Shown: positions 41,964-50,341, numbered from the stretch's first letter. The stretch: 64,000 nt of DNA from Dactylosporangium vinaceum (GCF_019904175.1 NZ_CP061913.1:9982001-10046000); one strand, 5' to 3'. The notes: a model not told the origin generated them from the sequence alone. Numbers and translations are program-made.

Positions 41964-42227
41964 AGAGACTTTTTGGTGCTCGTTCGAGATCTGGCTTATG
42001 GGTGCTCGGGGGAGAGACTTTTGGGTGCTGCTTTGAGATCTGGGTCGGCGTTGCGCTGGTAAAGAGACTTTTTGGTGCTGGTTGGAGACGTGGCTCGGCG
42101 TTGCGCTGGTAAGAGACCTTTTTGGTGCTCATTGGAGATCTGGGTCGGCCGTGCGCTGGTAGCGAGCTTCTGGTGCTGGTTGGAGGTCTTGGGGCGTGGT
42201 TGTGCGGTGGAGAGGATTTGGTGTCGA
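41964..42227. repeat. 49/50-bp degenerate tandem repeat array
   Basis: Six unit starts of AGAGACT or a variant occur at 41964, 42013, 42063, 42112, 42162 and 42211, i.e. alternating 49 and 50 bp. The unit reads roughly AGAGACTTTTTGGTGCTGG, TTGGAGATCTGGGTCGG, CGTTGCGCTGGTA. Units two to four are best conserved; the last decays at the 3' end of the next (minus-strand) gene. The plus strand is G/T-rich, unlike surrounding genes, and no frame is maintained because of the 49/50 period. Confidence 0.85.
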
Positions 42228-42854
42228 CTAGCGGGTTGGTTCTTCGTTTTGGCTGGTGGAAGTGGTTGGTGTTGAGTCAGTGGTGGTGATTCGGTAGGCG
42301 ACTACCGGGATCAGCTCTGGGTCTACGTCGTCCATGCGTTCATGGTCGTCGCAGGCGAAGCCGAAGAGGGCCTGCATCGAGGCGCAGCTCTGTTCGCCGG
42401 GGTCGTTCTCCTCGCCGGGGCGTTCGAAGGGGAGGTGGGTGCCCTCATCCTCGGAGATTGTGGGGTCGGCGGAGATGCTGCGGGCGCGGACCCGGGAGCC
42501 GTCGCGCCAGACGCCGTAGCTGCACCAGCCGGCGTCGCTGTGGGCGGCGTGGAGGTACACGTTGCGGCGGTCCGTGGCGGTGAAGACGACGGGGTCCAGT
42601 TCGGAGGGGCGCTTCGGGGTCAGGCCCCAGCTGCAGACCAGCTCCAGGCCCGGGAAGCAGCCGATGCAGACCACGTCGGCCGGCGGGTTCAGGGCGTCCA
42701 CCAGGAGTTCGTCGCCGATCTCCTCGATCTCGGCGCCCGGGAAGAGGCGTTCCACCAGCGCACGGGTGGCCGGTTTGTCGAGAACGGGGTAGGACCGCAG
42801 GACGTCGATCGGGTTGCCGTCGGAAAACGCGACGAGGGTGTCGTTGAGCGCCAC
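42228..42854 (-). CDS. Conserved hypothetical protein (possibly DUF6928-like)
   Basis: A 208-residue protein with GTG start (MALNDTLVAFSDGNPIDVLR). It has an alpha/beta pattern with a central segment ADVVCIGCFPGLELVCSWGL, then NVYLHAAHSDAGWCSYGVW and FACDDHERMDD. Five or six cysteines are present. I think it resembles DUF6928-type actinobacterial proteins, but this is from memory and weak. The last ~15 residues (TTDSTPTTSTSQNEEPTR) are low complexity and abut the tandem repeat array, so the 3' end may have been altered by repeat expansion. Confidence 0.7.
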   Translation of the reverse strand: MALNDTLVAFSDGNPIDVLRSYPVLDKPATRALVERLFPGAEIEEIGDELLVDALNPPADVVCIGCFPGLELVCSWGLTPKRPSELDPVVFTATDRRNVYLHAAHSDAGWCSYGVWRDGSRVRARSISADPTISEDEGTHLPFERPGEENDPGEQSCASMQALFGFACDDHERMDDVDPELIPVVAYRITTTDSTPTTSTSQNEEPTR

Positions 42855-42962
42855 TCATGGCCTATTGCCAGGCTGGGGCGGACGGAAACCTACCGGGTGA
42901 CAGGTACGGGCCCGCAGACGTGACGTCAATCGCGTTCCCAGCACCTGAGCAGTCGCCCGGCG

Positions 42963-42968
42963 TAGTCT
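42963..42968 (+). promoter_or_regulatory. Probable -10 box for leaderless lipA mRNA
   Basis: TAGTCT ends 7 nt before the GTG at 42976, the same geometry as at lipB. Confidence 0.5.
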
Positions 42969-42975
42969 TCGGACT

Positions 42976-43911
42976 GTGACCGCCGTTGTTCCCGAAGGCC
43001 GTCGTCTGCTGCGCATCGAAGCGCGAAACGCGGAGACGCCGATCGAGCGTAAACCGTCGTGGATCAAGGTCTCGGCCAAGATGGGGCCCGAGTACACCCA
43101 TCTGCGGGGGCTCGTGCAGCGCGAGGGCCTCCACACGGTGTGCCAGGAAGCCGGCTGTCCCAACATCTACGAGTGCTGGGAAGACCGCGAGGCCACGTTC
43201 CTCATCGGTGGGGATCAGTGCACGCGCCGGTGTGACTTCTGCCAGATCGACACCGGGAAGCCGGCCGAGTTCGACGCGGACGAGCCGCGGCGGGTGGCCG
43301 AGTCGACCGCGACGATGGGGCTGAAGTACGCCACCGTGACCGGTGTGGCCCGCGACGACCTGCCCGACGGCGGGGCGTGGCTCTACGCCGAGACCGTCCG
43401 GCAGATCCACGCGCTCGTCGAGGGGTGCGGGGTCGAGCTGCTCATCCCCGACTTCAACGGGGAGCCGGAGCTGCTGCGCGAGGTGTTCGCGGCGAAGCCC
43501 GAGGTGCTCGCCCACAACGTCGAGACCGTGCCGCGGATCTTCAAGCGGATCCGGCCGGCGTTCCGCTACGAGCGGTCCCTTGACGTGATCACGCAGGCCC
43601 GGGCGGCCGGGCTGGTCACCAAGTCGAACCTGATCCTCGGCATGGGCGAGGAGCGGGCCGAGGTGACGCAGGCGCTCAAGGACCTGCACGAGGCCGGGTG
43701 CGAGCTGGTGACGATCACGCAGTACCTGCGCCCGACGCCGCGGCACCACCCCGTTGAGCGGTGGGTGAAGCCGGAGGAGTTCGTCGAGCTGCGCGAGGAG
43801 GCCGAGCAGATCGGCTTCTCGGGGGTGCTCTCCGGGCCGCTGGTGCGCTCGTCGTACCGCGCCGGTCGGCTCTACCGGCAGGCTCTGGAGAGCCGGGCTC
43901 TCGACGCCTGA
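42976..43911 (+). CDS. lipA: Lipoyl synthase (radical SAM)
   Basis: Inserts two sulfur atoms into octanoyl groups on E2 or GcvH. It has 311 residues. The radical-SAM cluster is in CTRRCDFCQ (CxxxCxxC) and the auxiliary, sacrificed cluster in CQEAGCPNIYECW (CxxxxCxxxxxC). The C-terminal GPLVRSSYRAGR has the conserved RSSYxA. It should need Fe-S supply (see erpA) and a downstream reductant. GTG start 7 nt after a -10 box. Followed after 23 nt by the DUF4191 gene, as in mycobacteria. Confidence 0.96.
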   Translation: MTAVVPEGRRLLRIEARNAETPIERKPSWIKVSAKMGPEYTHLRGLVQREGLHTVCQEAGCPNIYECWEDREATFLIGGDQCTRRCDFCQIDTGKPAEFDADEPRRVAESTATMGLKYATVTGVARDDLPDGGAWLYAETVRQIHALVEGCGVELLIPDFNGEPELLREVFAAKPEVLAHNVETVPRIFKRIRPAFRYERSLDVITQARAAGLVTKSNLILGMGEERAEVTQALKDLHEAGCELVTITQYLRPTPRHHPVERWVKPEEFVELREEAEQIGFSGVLSGPLVRSSYRAGRLYRQALESRALDA

Positions 43912-43922
43912 CCCAGTCCATC

Positions 43923-43928
43923 TAGACT
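43923..43928 (+). promoter_or_regulatory. Probable -10 box for the DUF4191 gene
   Basis: TAGACT ends 6 nt before the ATG at 43935, so the gene may be transcribed separately from lipA as a leaderless mRNA. Confidence 0.4.
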
Positions 43929-43934
43929 CGGGGT

Positions 43935-44633
43935 ATGGCAAAGGCCCAGGAGCCGGAGAAGGTCTCCTTCTTCACTCGGCTCAAGCAGATCGGCATGGTG
44001 TTCTCGTTCACCGCGAAGCGCGACAAGGCGTTCGTGCCTCTCGTGGTGACGGTCGTCCTCGTGCCGCTGATCGCGGTCGGCGTCGCCATCGCGCTGGGCG
44101 TCTCGTGGGTCTGGGCGCCGCTCGGTGTGCTGCTGGCGCTGCTCGGGACCGTGATCGTGCTCAATCTCCGGTCGCAGAAGGCCATGATGCGAGAGGCCGA
44201 GGGGCAGCCCGGAGCGGCCGCCTCGATCATCGAGAACATGCGCGGCGACTGGCGGGTCTCCCCCGCCATTGCGTCCACGACGCAGTTCGACATGGTGCAC
44301 CTGGTCATCGGGCGGCCCGGCGTGATCCTGATCGGCGAGGGCAACCCCGGCCGGGTCAGGGGGCTCATCGGGCAGGAGCGGCGGCGGCTGGTCAAGGTGA
44401 TCGGCAACGCCGAGCTGCGCGACTACATGGTCGGCAACGAGGAGGGCCAGGTCCCGCTGGCCAAGCTGCGCAACCTGCTGATCCGGCTGCCGCGCACGAT
44501 CACGGCCAAGGACGTCAACTCGCTCGACAAGCGGCTCACCGCGCTCTCGGCGCGGCCGCAGATGCCGCGGGGGGCGCTGCCCAAGAACATGAAGCCGCCG
44601 AAGGGTCAGTTCAAGGCGATGCGCGGGCGCTGA
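43935..44633 (+). CDS. DUF4191 membrane protein
   Basis: A 232-residue protein of actinobacterial family DUF4191. Two adjacent N-terminal transmembrane helices (FVPLVVTVVLVPLIAVGVAI, GVSWVWAPLGVLLALLGTVI) are followed by a cytoplasmic domain with AASIIENMRGDWRVSPAIAS and LVIGRPGVILIGEGNPGRVR, resembling a small nuclease/NERD-like beta region; that likeness is uncertain. A basic C-terminus ends the protein. Always seen downstream of lipA in the actinobacteria I know (Rv2219), but function unknown. Confidence 0.87.
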   Translation: MAKAQEPEKVSFFTRLKQIGMVFSFTAKRDKAFVPLVVTVVLVPLIAVGVAIALGVSWVWAPLGVLLALLGTVIVLNLRSQKAMMREAEGQPGAAASIIENMRGDWRVSPAIASTTQFDMVHLVIGRPGVILIGEGNPGRVRGLIGQERRRLVKVIGNAELRDYMVGNEEGQVPLAKLRNLLIRLPRTITAKDVNSLDKRLTALSARPQMPRGALPKNMKPPKGQFKAMRGR

Positions 44634-44648
44634 GCGCCTCCGCGAACC

Positions 44649-44999
44649 TCACGCGGTCTGCACGATCGAGCCGGAAATCCGGTCGTGCAGGCCGCGTTGA
44701 TTTTTGTCCATGATCAGGGCGGTGATCAGCGGGAGCATGACGATTGCGCGCAGGAGTGCTCGCGGTACCCCCAATGCGGCTCCTGTGTTGATCGACACAC
44801 AGCGAATGCGAAACAGGCGCATCCCGAGGGTCTGGGCGAAGAAGCCGAGGAATAGCGCATAGACGACGACGAACAGGCCCGGTGCGAGCCACGGCTCTTC
44901 GGTGGGCGTCGCGAACGCGCCCGCGATGAGCAGGCACGATATCCAGTCGACGAAGAGCGCGCCGAAGCGGCGGGCGAGCGGGGCCGGTGCAATGTCCAC
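44649..44999 (-). CDS. RDD-family membrane protein
   Basis: A 116-residue RDD protein. The name-giving Arg/Asp pattern is at ARRFGALFVDWISCLLI and DRISGS. Helices are WISCLLIAGAFATP, APGLFVVVYALFLGFFA and LLRAIVMLPLITALIM, with QTLGMRLFRIRCV between. Small RDD proteins are proposed ion or antiporter components; no test exists for this one. GTG start, with TAGGCT 8 nt upstream on the minus strand. Convergent with the DUF4191 gene and divergent from glnA1. Confidence 0.88.
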   Translation of the reverse strand: MDIAPAPLARRFGALFVDWISCLLIAGAFATPTEEPWLAPGLFVVVYALFLGFFAQTLGMRLFRIRCVSINTGAALGVPRALLRAIVMLPLITALIMDKNQRGLHDRISGSIVQTA

Positions 45000-45109
45000 G
45001 GCGGGTCAGCCTATCGAACGGTGCATCCCCGCCGATCGGCTGAGCCGATCAAGCGTCGCCGGCCCTGGCGGCGGGGCCGTAGCCGGCCAGGCTCCGGCTT
45101 TGGCACCGC

Positions 45110-45136
45110 GAAACACAGCGGAAACAATCGAGACAC
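45110..45136 (+). promoter_or_regulatory. GlnR-type operator upstream of glnA1
   Basis: Three pentamers in the spacing of actinobacterial GlnR boxes: GAAAC (45110-45114), 6 nt, GAAAC (45121-45125), 6 nt, GACAC (45132-45136). The GlnR consensus is GTNAC-n6-GAAAC repeats. It is ~97 nt upstream of the glnA1 start, where GlnR activates glnA under nitrogen limitation in Streptomyces and mycobacteria. The rest of the 45000-45232 interval holds only a GGAGG ribosome-binding site. Confidence 0.65.
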
Positions 45137-45232
45137 GCCGGGGCAATCGCGCGGTTCTACGGTCGCGACCAACCAGCCACCTTCACACTGAAGTGATCAC
45201 CAAGACTGGTCTGCCTGCGACCTGGAGGACGA

Positions 45233-46657
45233 GTGTTCGCCAATTCTGAAGAGCTGTTGCGATACGTGAAGGATGAGGGCGTCCGCTTCGTCGACGTTCG
45301 CTTCTGCGACCTGCCGGGCGTGATGCAGCACTTCAACATCCCGGTCGAGTCGTTCGACGAGGCGGTCTTCAGCGACGGTCTGGCCTTCGACGGCTCGTCG
45401 ATCCGTGGATTCCAGGCGATCCACGAGTCCGACATGATGCTGCTGCCCGACCCCACCTCCGCGTTCATCGACCCGTTCCGGGTCGAGAAGACCCTCGCGC
45501 TCAACTTCTTCATCCACGACCCGTTCACCCGCGAGGCCTACTCGCGTGACCCGCGGAACGTGGCGAAGAAGGCCGAGGCGTACCTCGCGTCGAGCGGCAT
45601 CGCCGACACGGCCTACTTCGGCCCCGAGGCGGAGTTCTACATCTTCGACTCGATCCGGCACGAGACCTCGGCGAACCAGGCGTACTACTACATCGACTCG
45701 GTCGAGGGCTGGTGGAACTCCGGTAAGGACGAGCCGGGCGGCAACCGTGGGTACAAGACCGCGTACAAGGGCGGCTACTTCCCCGTCCCGCCGGTCGACC
45801 ACTACTCCGACCTGCGCGACCAGATGGTGCAGCGGCTGATCGCCGCCGGCTTCGTCGTCGAGCGCTCGCACCACGAGGTCGGCACCGCCGGCCAGGCCGA
45901 GATCAACTACCGGTTCGGCACCCTGCTGCAGGCGGGCGACCAGCTCCAGCTGTTCAAGTACATCATCAAGAACACCGCGTGGGCGGCCGGCAAGACCGCG
46001 ACGTTCATGCCGAAGCCGCTCTTCGGTGACAACGGCTCGGGCATGCACACCCACCAGTCCCTGTGGCTGGGTGGCGAGCCGCTGTTCTACGACGAGGCCG
46101 GATACGGCGGCCTGTCGGACACGGCCCGCTGGTACATCGGCGGCCTCCTGCACCACGCGCCGTCGCTGCTGGCGTTCACCAACCCGACGGTCAACTCGTA
46201 CCGCCGCCTGGTCCCCGGCTACGAGGCCCCGGTCAACCTGGTGTACTCGCAGCGCAACCGCTCGGCCTGCACCCGTATCCCGGTGACGGGCACGAACGCC
46301 AAGGCCAAGCGCGTCGAGTTCCGCGTGCCGGACCCGTCGGCGAACGTGTACCTGGCGTTCTCGGCGATGCTCATGGCCGGCCTGGACGGCATCAAGAACA
46401 AGATCGAGCCGCCGGCGCCGATCGACAAGGACCTGTACGACCTCCCGCCGGAGGAGGTCGCCAACGTCAAGCAGGTCCCCGGCTCGCTCGACGAGGTCCT
46501 CAGCACCCTGGAGGGCGACCACGGCTTCCTCCTCGAGGGCGGCGTGTTCACCCAGGACCTGGTGGACACCTGGATCTCGTACAAGCGCGCCAACGAGGTG
46601 GACCCCGTCCGCCTCCGCCCGACGCCGCACGAGTTCGCCATGTACTACGACGTGTGA
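45233..46657 (+). CDS. glnA1: Glutamine synthetase type I
   Basis: Main ammonia-assimilating enzyme (glutamate + NH3 + ATP to glutamine), a dodecamer. It has 474 residues. Visible: LAFDGSSIRGFQAIHESDM, AEFYIFD, the metal/glutamate region NYRFGTLLQAGDQLQ, KPLFGDNGSGMHTHQS and RNRSACTRIP. The adenylylation tyrosine is Tyr402 in DKDLYDLPPEE, so GlnE (51.9-54.8 kb) can inactivate it. GTG start with GGAGG 4-8 nt upstream. A GlnR-type operator is upstream and a UUCG-loop terminator downstream. Confidence 0.97.
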   Translation: MFANSEELLRYVKDEGVRFVDVRFCDLPGVMQHFNIPVESFDEAVFSDGLAFDGSSIRGFQAIHESDMMLLPDPTSAFIDPFRVEKTLALNFFIHDPFTREAYSRDPRNVAKKAEAYLASSGIADTAYFGPEAEFYIFDSIRHETSANQAYYYIDSVEGWWNSGKDEPGGNRGYKTAYKGGYFPVPPVDHYSDLRDQMVQRLIAAGFVVERSHHEVGTAGQAEINYRFGTLLQAGDQLQLFKYIIKNTAWAAGKTATFMPKPLFGDNGSGMHTHQSLWLGGEPLFYDEAGYGGLSDTARWYIGGLLHHAPSLLAFTNPTVNSYRRLVPGYEAPVNLVYSQRNRSACTRIPVTGTNAKAKRVEFRVPDPSANVYLAFSAMLMAGLDGIKNKIEPPAPIDKDLYDLPPEEVANVKQVPGSLDEVLSTLEGDHGFLLEGGVFTQDLVDTWISYKRANEVDPVRLRPTPHEFAMYYDV

Positions 46658-46669
46658 TCTGACACGGCA

Positions 46670-46703
46670 AACGGCCCGTCCCCGTTCGCGGGGGCGGGCC
46701 GTT
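46670..46703. terminator. UUCG-tetraloop terminator between glnA1 and panB
   Basis: AACGGCCCGTCCCCG (46670-46684) pairs with CGGGGGCGGGCCGTT (46689-46703) through 15 pairs including one G-U, closed by TTCG. It serves convergent glnA1 and panB. Confidence 0.85.
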
Positions 46704-46716
46704 GCGATGTCCGGGC

Positions 46717-47550
46717 TCAGTCGAAGGTGTGCTCCTGGGCCGGGAAGACGCCCGAGCGGACCTCGTCGGCGTAGGCGCGGGTGGCCTCCGCGAGCACGCC
46801 GGCCATGTCGGCGTAGCGCTTGACGAAGCGGGGGGCGCGGCCCGTGCGGAAGCCGGCCATGTCCTGCCAGACCATGACCTGGGCGTCCGTGTCGGCGCCG
46901 GCCCCGATCCCGATGGTCGGGATGTGCAGTTCGTGGGTGATGCGCTTGGCCACCTCGCCGGGGACCATTTCCAGGACCACGGCGAAGGCACCCGCCGCGG
47001 CCACCGCGTGGGCGTCCTCGACCACGTCCTCGGCGGCGTCGCCGCGGCCCTGGACCCGGAAGCCGCCCAGGGCGTGCTCGCTCTGCGGCGTGAAGCCGAT
47101 GTGGGCCATGACGGGGATGCCGGCGCTGGTCAGAGCGGCGATCTGGGGGGCTACGCGGCGGCCGCCCTCGAGCTTGACGGCGTGGCAGCCGCCCTCCTTC
47201 ATGAAGCGGACCGCCGTGCGCAGGGCCTGGGCGGGGCCTTCCTCGTAGGAGCCGAAGGGCAGATCGCCGACGACCAGGGCGCGCCTGGTGGAGCGGACCA
47301 CGGCGCGGACCAGGGGCAGGAGCTCGTCCTGGGAGACGGAGACAGTCGACTCGTAGCCGTAGACGTTGTTGGCCGCCGAGTCGCCGACCAGCAGGACCGG
47401 GATGCCGGCCTCGTCGAAGATGCCGGCGGTGTACTGGTCGTAGCTGGTCAGCATCGGCCAGCGCTCGCCGCGCTCCTTGGCGGCGATCAGGTCGCGGGTG
47501 CGTACGCGGCGGTTGACGGCGCCGCCGTACAAGGACGGGACTTCGGACAT
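46717..47550 (-). CDS. panB: 3-methyl-2-oxobutanoate hydroxymethyltransferase
   Basis: First step of pantothenate synthesis: adds a hydroxymethyl group from 5,10-methylene-THF to alpha-ketoisovalerate, giving ketopantoate. It has 277 residues. Features: the metal-ligand segment VLLVGDSAANNVYGY, GDLPFGSYE, KLEGGRRVAP, HIGFTPQSEHALGGF and the catalytic Glu in VVLEMVPGEVAKRIT. AGAGGAGGA precedes the ATG. panC and panD are not nearby. Mycobacterial panB (Rv2225) is in the same neighbourhood. Confidence 0.95.
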   Translation of the reverse strand: MSEVPSLYGGAVNRRVRTRDLIAAKERGERWPMLTSYDQYTAGIFDEAGIPVLLVGDSAANNVYGYESTVSVSQDELLPLVRAVVRSTRRALVVGDLPFGSYEEGPAQALRTAVRFMKEGGCHAVKLEGGRRVAPQIAALTSAGIPVMAHIGFTPQSEHALGGFRVQGRGDAAEDVVEDAHAVAAAGAFAVVLEMVPGEVAKRITHELHIPTIGIGAGADTDAQVMVWQDMAGFRTGRAPRFVKRYADMAGVLAEATRAYADEVRSGVFPAQEHTFD

Positions 47551-47653
47551 CAGCGTCCTCCTCTAATCCTCGAGGCCCCATGATGAGGTCCCCGGGTGAA
47601 CACCCCAAGGGTCGCATCGCCGGCGACGATTGCTACCGGCCCGATGTCGTTTT

Positions 47654-48118
47654 TCACATTTCCGAAATCGGTGCGGGCTTCCCCTGGGCGACCGCCTGCT
47701 GGTTGCGCCACCGGGCGAGCGCCGAGACCTCACCGTCCGGGATCTCCTGGTCGAGCACCAGCCGGCCCTCCTGCTCCGCCAGGGCCAGGAGCACCACCCG
47801 GCGCACCCGCGCGGTCAGGTCGGCGGCGACCTGCGGGTCGAGCGTCAGCCGCGCCAGGAACACGTCCACCAGGGGCTGCACGGACTCCTGACGGAAGTCC
47901 AGACCGGTGTGCAGGGCCAGGTCACGCACCTGCGGGTCGACGTCGTCGCCGAAGAACAGCCCGGTGACGTTGGCCGGGCCGAGGGCGTCGCAGGCGACGA
48001 CCGCGGCCACCGAGGAGGCGACGTCGCCCGAAAGTTCCAGGGCCACGGCGCCCGACCGCGCGCGGTCGCGGAGGCGGGTCACGAGCGAGGACCAGAGGTC
48101 GGGCGGCGACAACGTCAT
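47654..48118 (-). CDS. Degenerate NAD-synthetase-like protein
   Basis: A 154-residue protein resembling the ATP-pyrophosphatase domain of NH3-dependent NAD synthetase (NadE): AVALELSGDVASSVAAVVAC corresponds to the PP-loop SGGxDSS, followed by NVTGLFFGDDVDPQVRDLAL and FRQESVQPLVDVFL. The loop reads SGDVASS, so the second Gly and the catalytic Asp are changed, and the protein is about half the usual NadE length. A full nadE lies near panB in Streptomyces, as I recall, so this is probably a shrunken relic or a repurposed fold. The ATG at 48118 gives MTLSPPDLWSSL. Confidence 0.65.
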   Translation of the reverse strand: MTLSPPDLWSSLVTRLRDRARSGAVALELSGDVASSVAAVVACDALGPANVTGLFFGDDVDPQVRDLALHTGLDFRQESVQPLVDVFLARLTLDPQVAADLTARVRRVVLLALAEQEGRLVLDQEIPDGEVSALARWRNQQAVAQGKPAPISEM

Positions 48119-48182
48119 GGCGACGACATACCCAGCGGGCCCGGGTCGTTCACGCCGGAGCCTGGTCACATACCGTGGTCCG

Positions 48183-48198
48183 GTAACTTTGGTGTAAT
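48183..48198 (+). promoter_or_regulatory. Possible GlnR/PhoP-like half-sites upstream of glnA2
   Basis: GTAAC (48183-48187), 6 nt, GTAAT (48194-48198), with another GTCAC at 48165-48169. The 11-nt periodicity fits a GlnR box but the third pentamer is poor. It lies 52 nt upstream of the glnA2 GTG. Confidence 0.35.
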
Positions 48199-48250
48199 AC
48201 CGCCGGGCGAGACTGGCCCGAGTCGGCCGGAGCATTTGTGGGGGCGTTAC

Positions 48251-49603
48251 GTGGACCGTCAGCAGGAGTTCGTGCTCCGCACGCTCGAAGAGCGGGACAT
48301 CCGCTTCGTCCGGCTGTGGTTCACCGATGTGCTCGGCACACTCAAGAGCGTCTCAGTCGCGCCGGCCGAGCTCGAGTCGGCGTTCGAGGAGGGCATCGGG
48401 TTCGACGGGTCGGCGATCGAGGGGTTCGCCCGGGTCTACGAGTCGGACATGGTGGCCATCCCGGACCCGACGACGTTCCAGGTCTTCCCGTTCGAGGGCG
48501 GCATGTCGGGCGAGAGCGCCCGCATGTTCTGCGACATCACGCTGCCCGACGGCTCGCCGTCCTGGGCCGACCCGCGCCACGTGCTGCGCCGGGCCCTGTC
48601 GCGGGCGGCCGAGAAGGGCTTCACGTTCTACACCCACCCCGAGATCGAGTTCTTCCTGCTGGAGGACCTCGGCGAGCACGGGGCGGCGCCGCGGCCGGTC
48701 GACGCCGGCGGCTACTTCGACCACACGACCCACTCCGTCGCCCGTGACTTCCGCCGCCAGGCGGTGCTCGCGCTGGAGCGGATCGGCATCTCGGTCGAGT
48801 TCAGCCACCACGAGGTCGCGCCCGGCCAGCAGGAGATCGACCTGCGCTACGCCGACGCGCTGACCACGGCCGACAACATCATGACGTTCCGGCACGTCAT
48901 CAAGGAGGTCGCGCTCTCCCACGGGGTGCACGCGACGTTCATGCCGAAGCCGTTCACCGAGCAGCCGGGCAGCGGGATGCACACGCACCTGTCGCTGTTC
49001 GAGGGCGAGCGCAACGCGTTCCACGACGCCAGCGACCCGATGAAGCTGTCGAAGGTCGGCCAGGCGTTCATCGCGGGCCTGCTGGTGCACGCGCGGGAGT
49101 ACACCGCGATCACGAACCAGTGGGTCAACTCCTACAAGCGCCTCTTCCCGCAGACGCTGCCGAACCGGATCACCGAGTCCCCCGCGTACGTCTGCTGGGG
49201 CCACAAGAACCGCTCGGCGCTCGTGCGGGTGCCGGCGTACGGGAAGCCGAACTCGGCCCGGGTCGAGGTCCGCTCGCTCGACGCGGCCTGCAACCCGTAC
49301 CTCGCGTACGCGGTGATGCTCGGCGCCGGCCTGCGCGGCATCGAGCAGGGCTACGAGCTGCCGCCGGGCGCCGAGGACGACGTGTGGGCCCTGACCGACG
49401 GCGAGCGCCGCGCGGCCGGCTACGAGGCGCTGCCGGAGAACCTCTCCGAGGCGATCGACGTGATGGCCGGCTCCGAGCTCGTGGCCGAGGTGCTCGGCGA
49501 GCACGTGTTCGACTTCTTCCTCAAGAACAAGCGGACCGAGTGGGAGGAGTACCGCCGCGTCGTCACCCCGTTCGAGCGCGAGCGGTACCTCGGCATGATG
49601 TAG
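48251..49603 (+). CDS. glnA2: GlnA2-type glutamine synthetase family enzyme
   Basis: A 450-residue glutamine-synthetase-fold enzyme. It keeps the ATP and metal motifs (GFDGSAIEGFARVYESDM, KPFTEQPGSGMHTHLS, KNRSALVRVPAYG). It lacks the adenylylation tyrosine: the segment aligned with KDLYDLPPEE of GlnA1 reads DDVWALTDGER, so GlnE should not control it. The Streptomyces coelicolor orthologue is a gamma-glutamylpolyamine synthetase rather than an ammonia-assimilating enzyme, as I recall; the same role is plausible here. GTG start chosen by alignment of the N-terminus (VDRQQEFVLRTLEERDIRFV). Confidence 0.9.
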   Translation: MDRQQEFVLRTLEERDIRFVRLWFTDVLGTLKSVSVAPAELESAFEEGIGFDGSAIEGFARVYESDMVAIPDPTTFQVFPFEGGMSGESARMFCDITLPDGSPSWADPRHVLRRALSRAAEKGFTFYTHPEIEFFLLEDLGEHGAAPRPVDAGGYFDHTTHSVARDFRRQAVLALERIGISVEFSHHEVAPGQQEIDLRYADALTTADNIMTFRHVIKEVALSHGVHATFMPKPFTEQPGSGMHTHLSLFEGERNAFHDASDPMKLSKVGQAFIAGLLVHAREYTAITNQWVNSYKRLFPQTLPNRITESPAYVCWGHKNRSALVRVPAYGKPNSARVEVRSLDAACNPYLAYAVMLGAGLRGIEQGYELPPGAEDDVWALTDGERRAAGYEALPENLSEAIDVMAGSELVAEVLGEHVFDFFLKNKRTEWEEYRRVVTPFERERYLGMM

Positions 49604-49609
49604 CGCCGG

Positions 49610-50341
49610 CTATCCGTAGCGCTCGGTCTTGATCTTTCGCGCGTCATGGCCGAGCGCTACGAGGATGTCGGCGACCGTCTCCACGAACCCGGTTGGGCCG
49701 CACACGTAGATGCTCGGCTCGAACTCCTTCGGCCAGGCGTGGGTGTGCACGTCGGCGACGCCGACTCGCCGGCCCCGCACCCTGGTGTGGATGTACTGGA
49801 CGTCAAGTCCGCCGTCGTCGCGCGCCCGCCGCCGCAGCTCGTCCGCGTAGATCACGTCCTCGGGCGTCCGGGCGGAGTAGAGCAGCTTGAACGGGGTCTT
49901 TGCCCCATTCGCCGCCCGGGCGCGGATCATCGCCATCAGCGGCACGACGCCCGAGCCGCCCGCGATGAGCTGGACCGGGGCCGGGTCGCTCGGACGCCAC
50001 ACGAACCAGCCGCCGATCGGGCCGCGGAGCTCGATGAGCTGGGCGATGTCGTAGACATCGGTCAAATAGGGCGATACTTCGCCATCGTCGAGCCGCTGCA
50101 CAGTGATCTCGACGCCGGTTGCGGACGCGATCGAATAGCTGCGCTGCGCCGTGTACCCGTCCGGCGCCGTCAGCCGCACGTCGACGTGCTGCCCGGCCAG
50201 ATGCCCCGGCCAGTCGGGCACGTCGAAGACGAGCGTGCGCGCGGTAGCGGTCTCCTGCCGGGCCTCGACAAGGGTGGCCTTCCGCCAGGTGAGCCGTCCT
50301 GCACCGCGCTGCTGCCGACCGGCCTCAGGGCTGCGTTCCAC
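49610..50341 (-). CDS. FAD/NAD-binding oxidoreductase (ferredoxin-reductase fold)
   Basis: A 243-residue flavoreductase. FAD is bound by AQRSYSIASATG (RxYS motif) and NAD(P) by LIAGGSGVVPLMAMIRARA and YVCGPTGFVETVADIL. There is no 2Fe-2S domain, so it passes electrons to a separate partner. It lies 43 nt downstream of the molybdopterin oxidoreductase gene on the same strand, which suggests it is the reductase for that enzyme. GTG start; the first ~15 residues are not conserved. Confidence 0.9.
   Translation of the reverse strand: MERSPEAGRQQRGAGRLTWRKATLVEARQETATARTLVFDVPDWPGHLAGQHVDVRLTAPDGYTAQRSYSIASATGVEITVQRLDDGEVSPYLTDVYDIAQLIELRGPIGGWFVWRPSDPAPVQLIAGGSGVVPLMAMIRARAANGAKTPFKLLYSARTPEDVIYADELRRRARDDGGLDVQYIHTRVRGRRVGVADVHTHAWPKEFEPSIYVCGPTGFVETVADILVALGHDARKIKTERYG

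Noticed and set aside
41964..42227. CRISPR-like array
   Set aside because: Repeats are contiguous and degenerate with no unique spacers, and there are no cas genes in the window.
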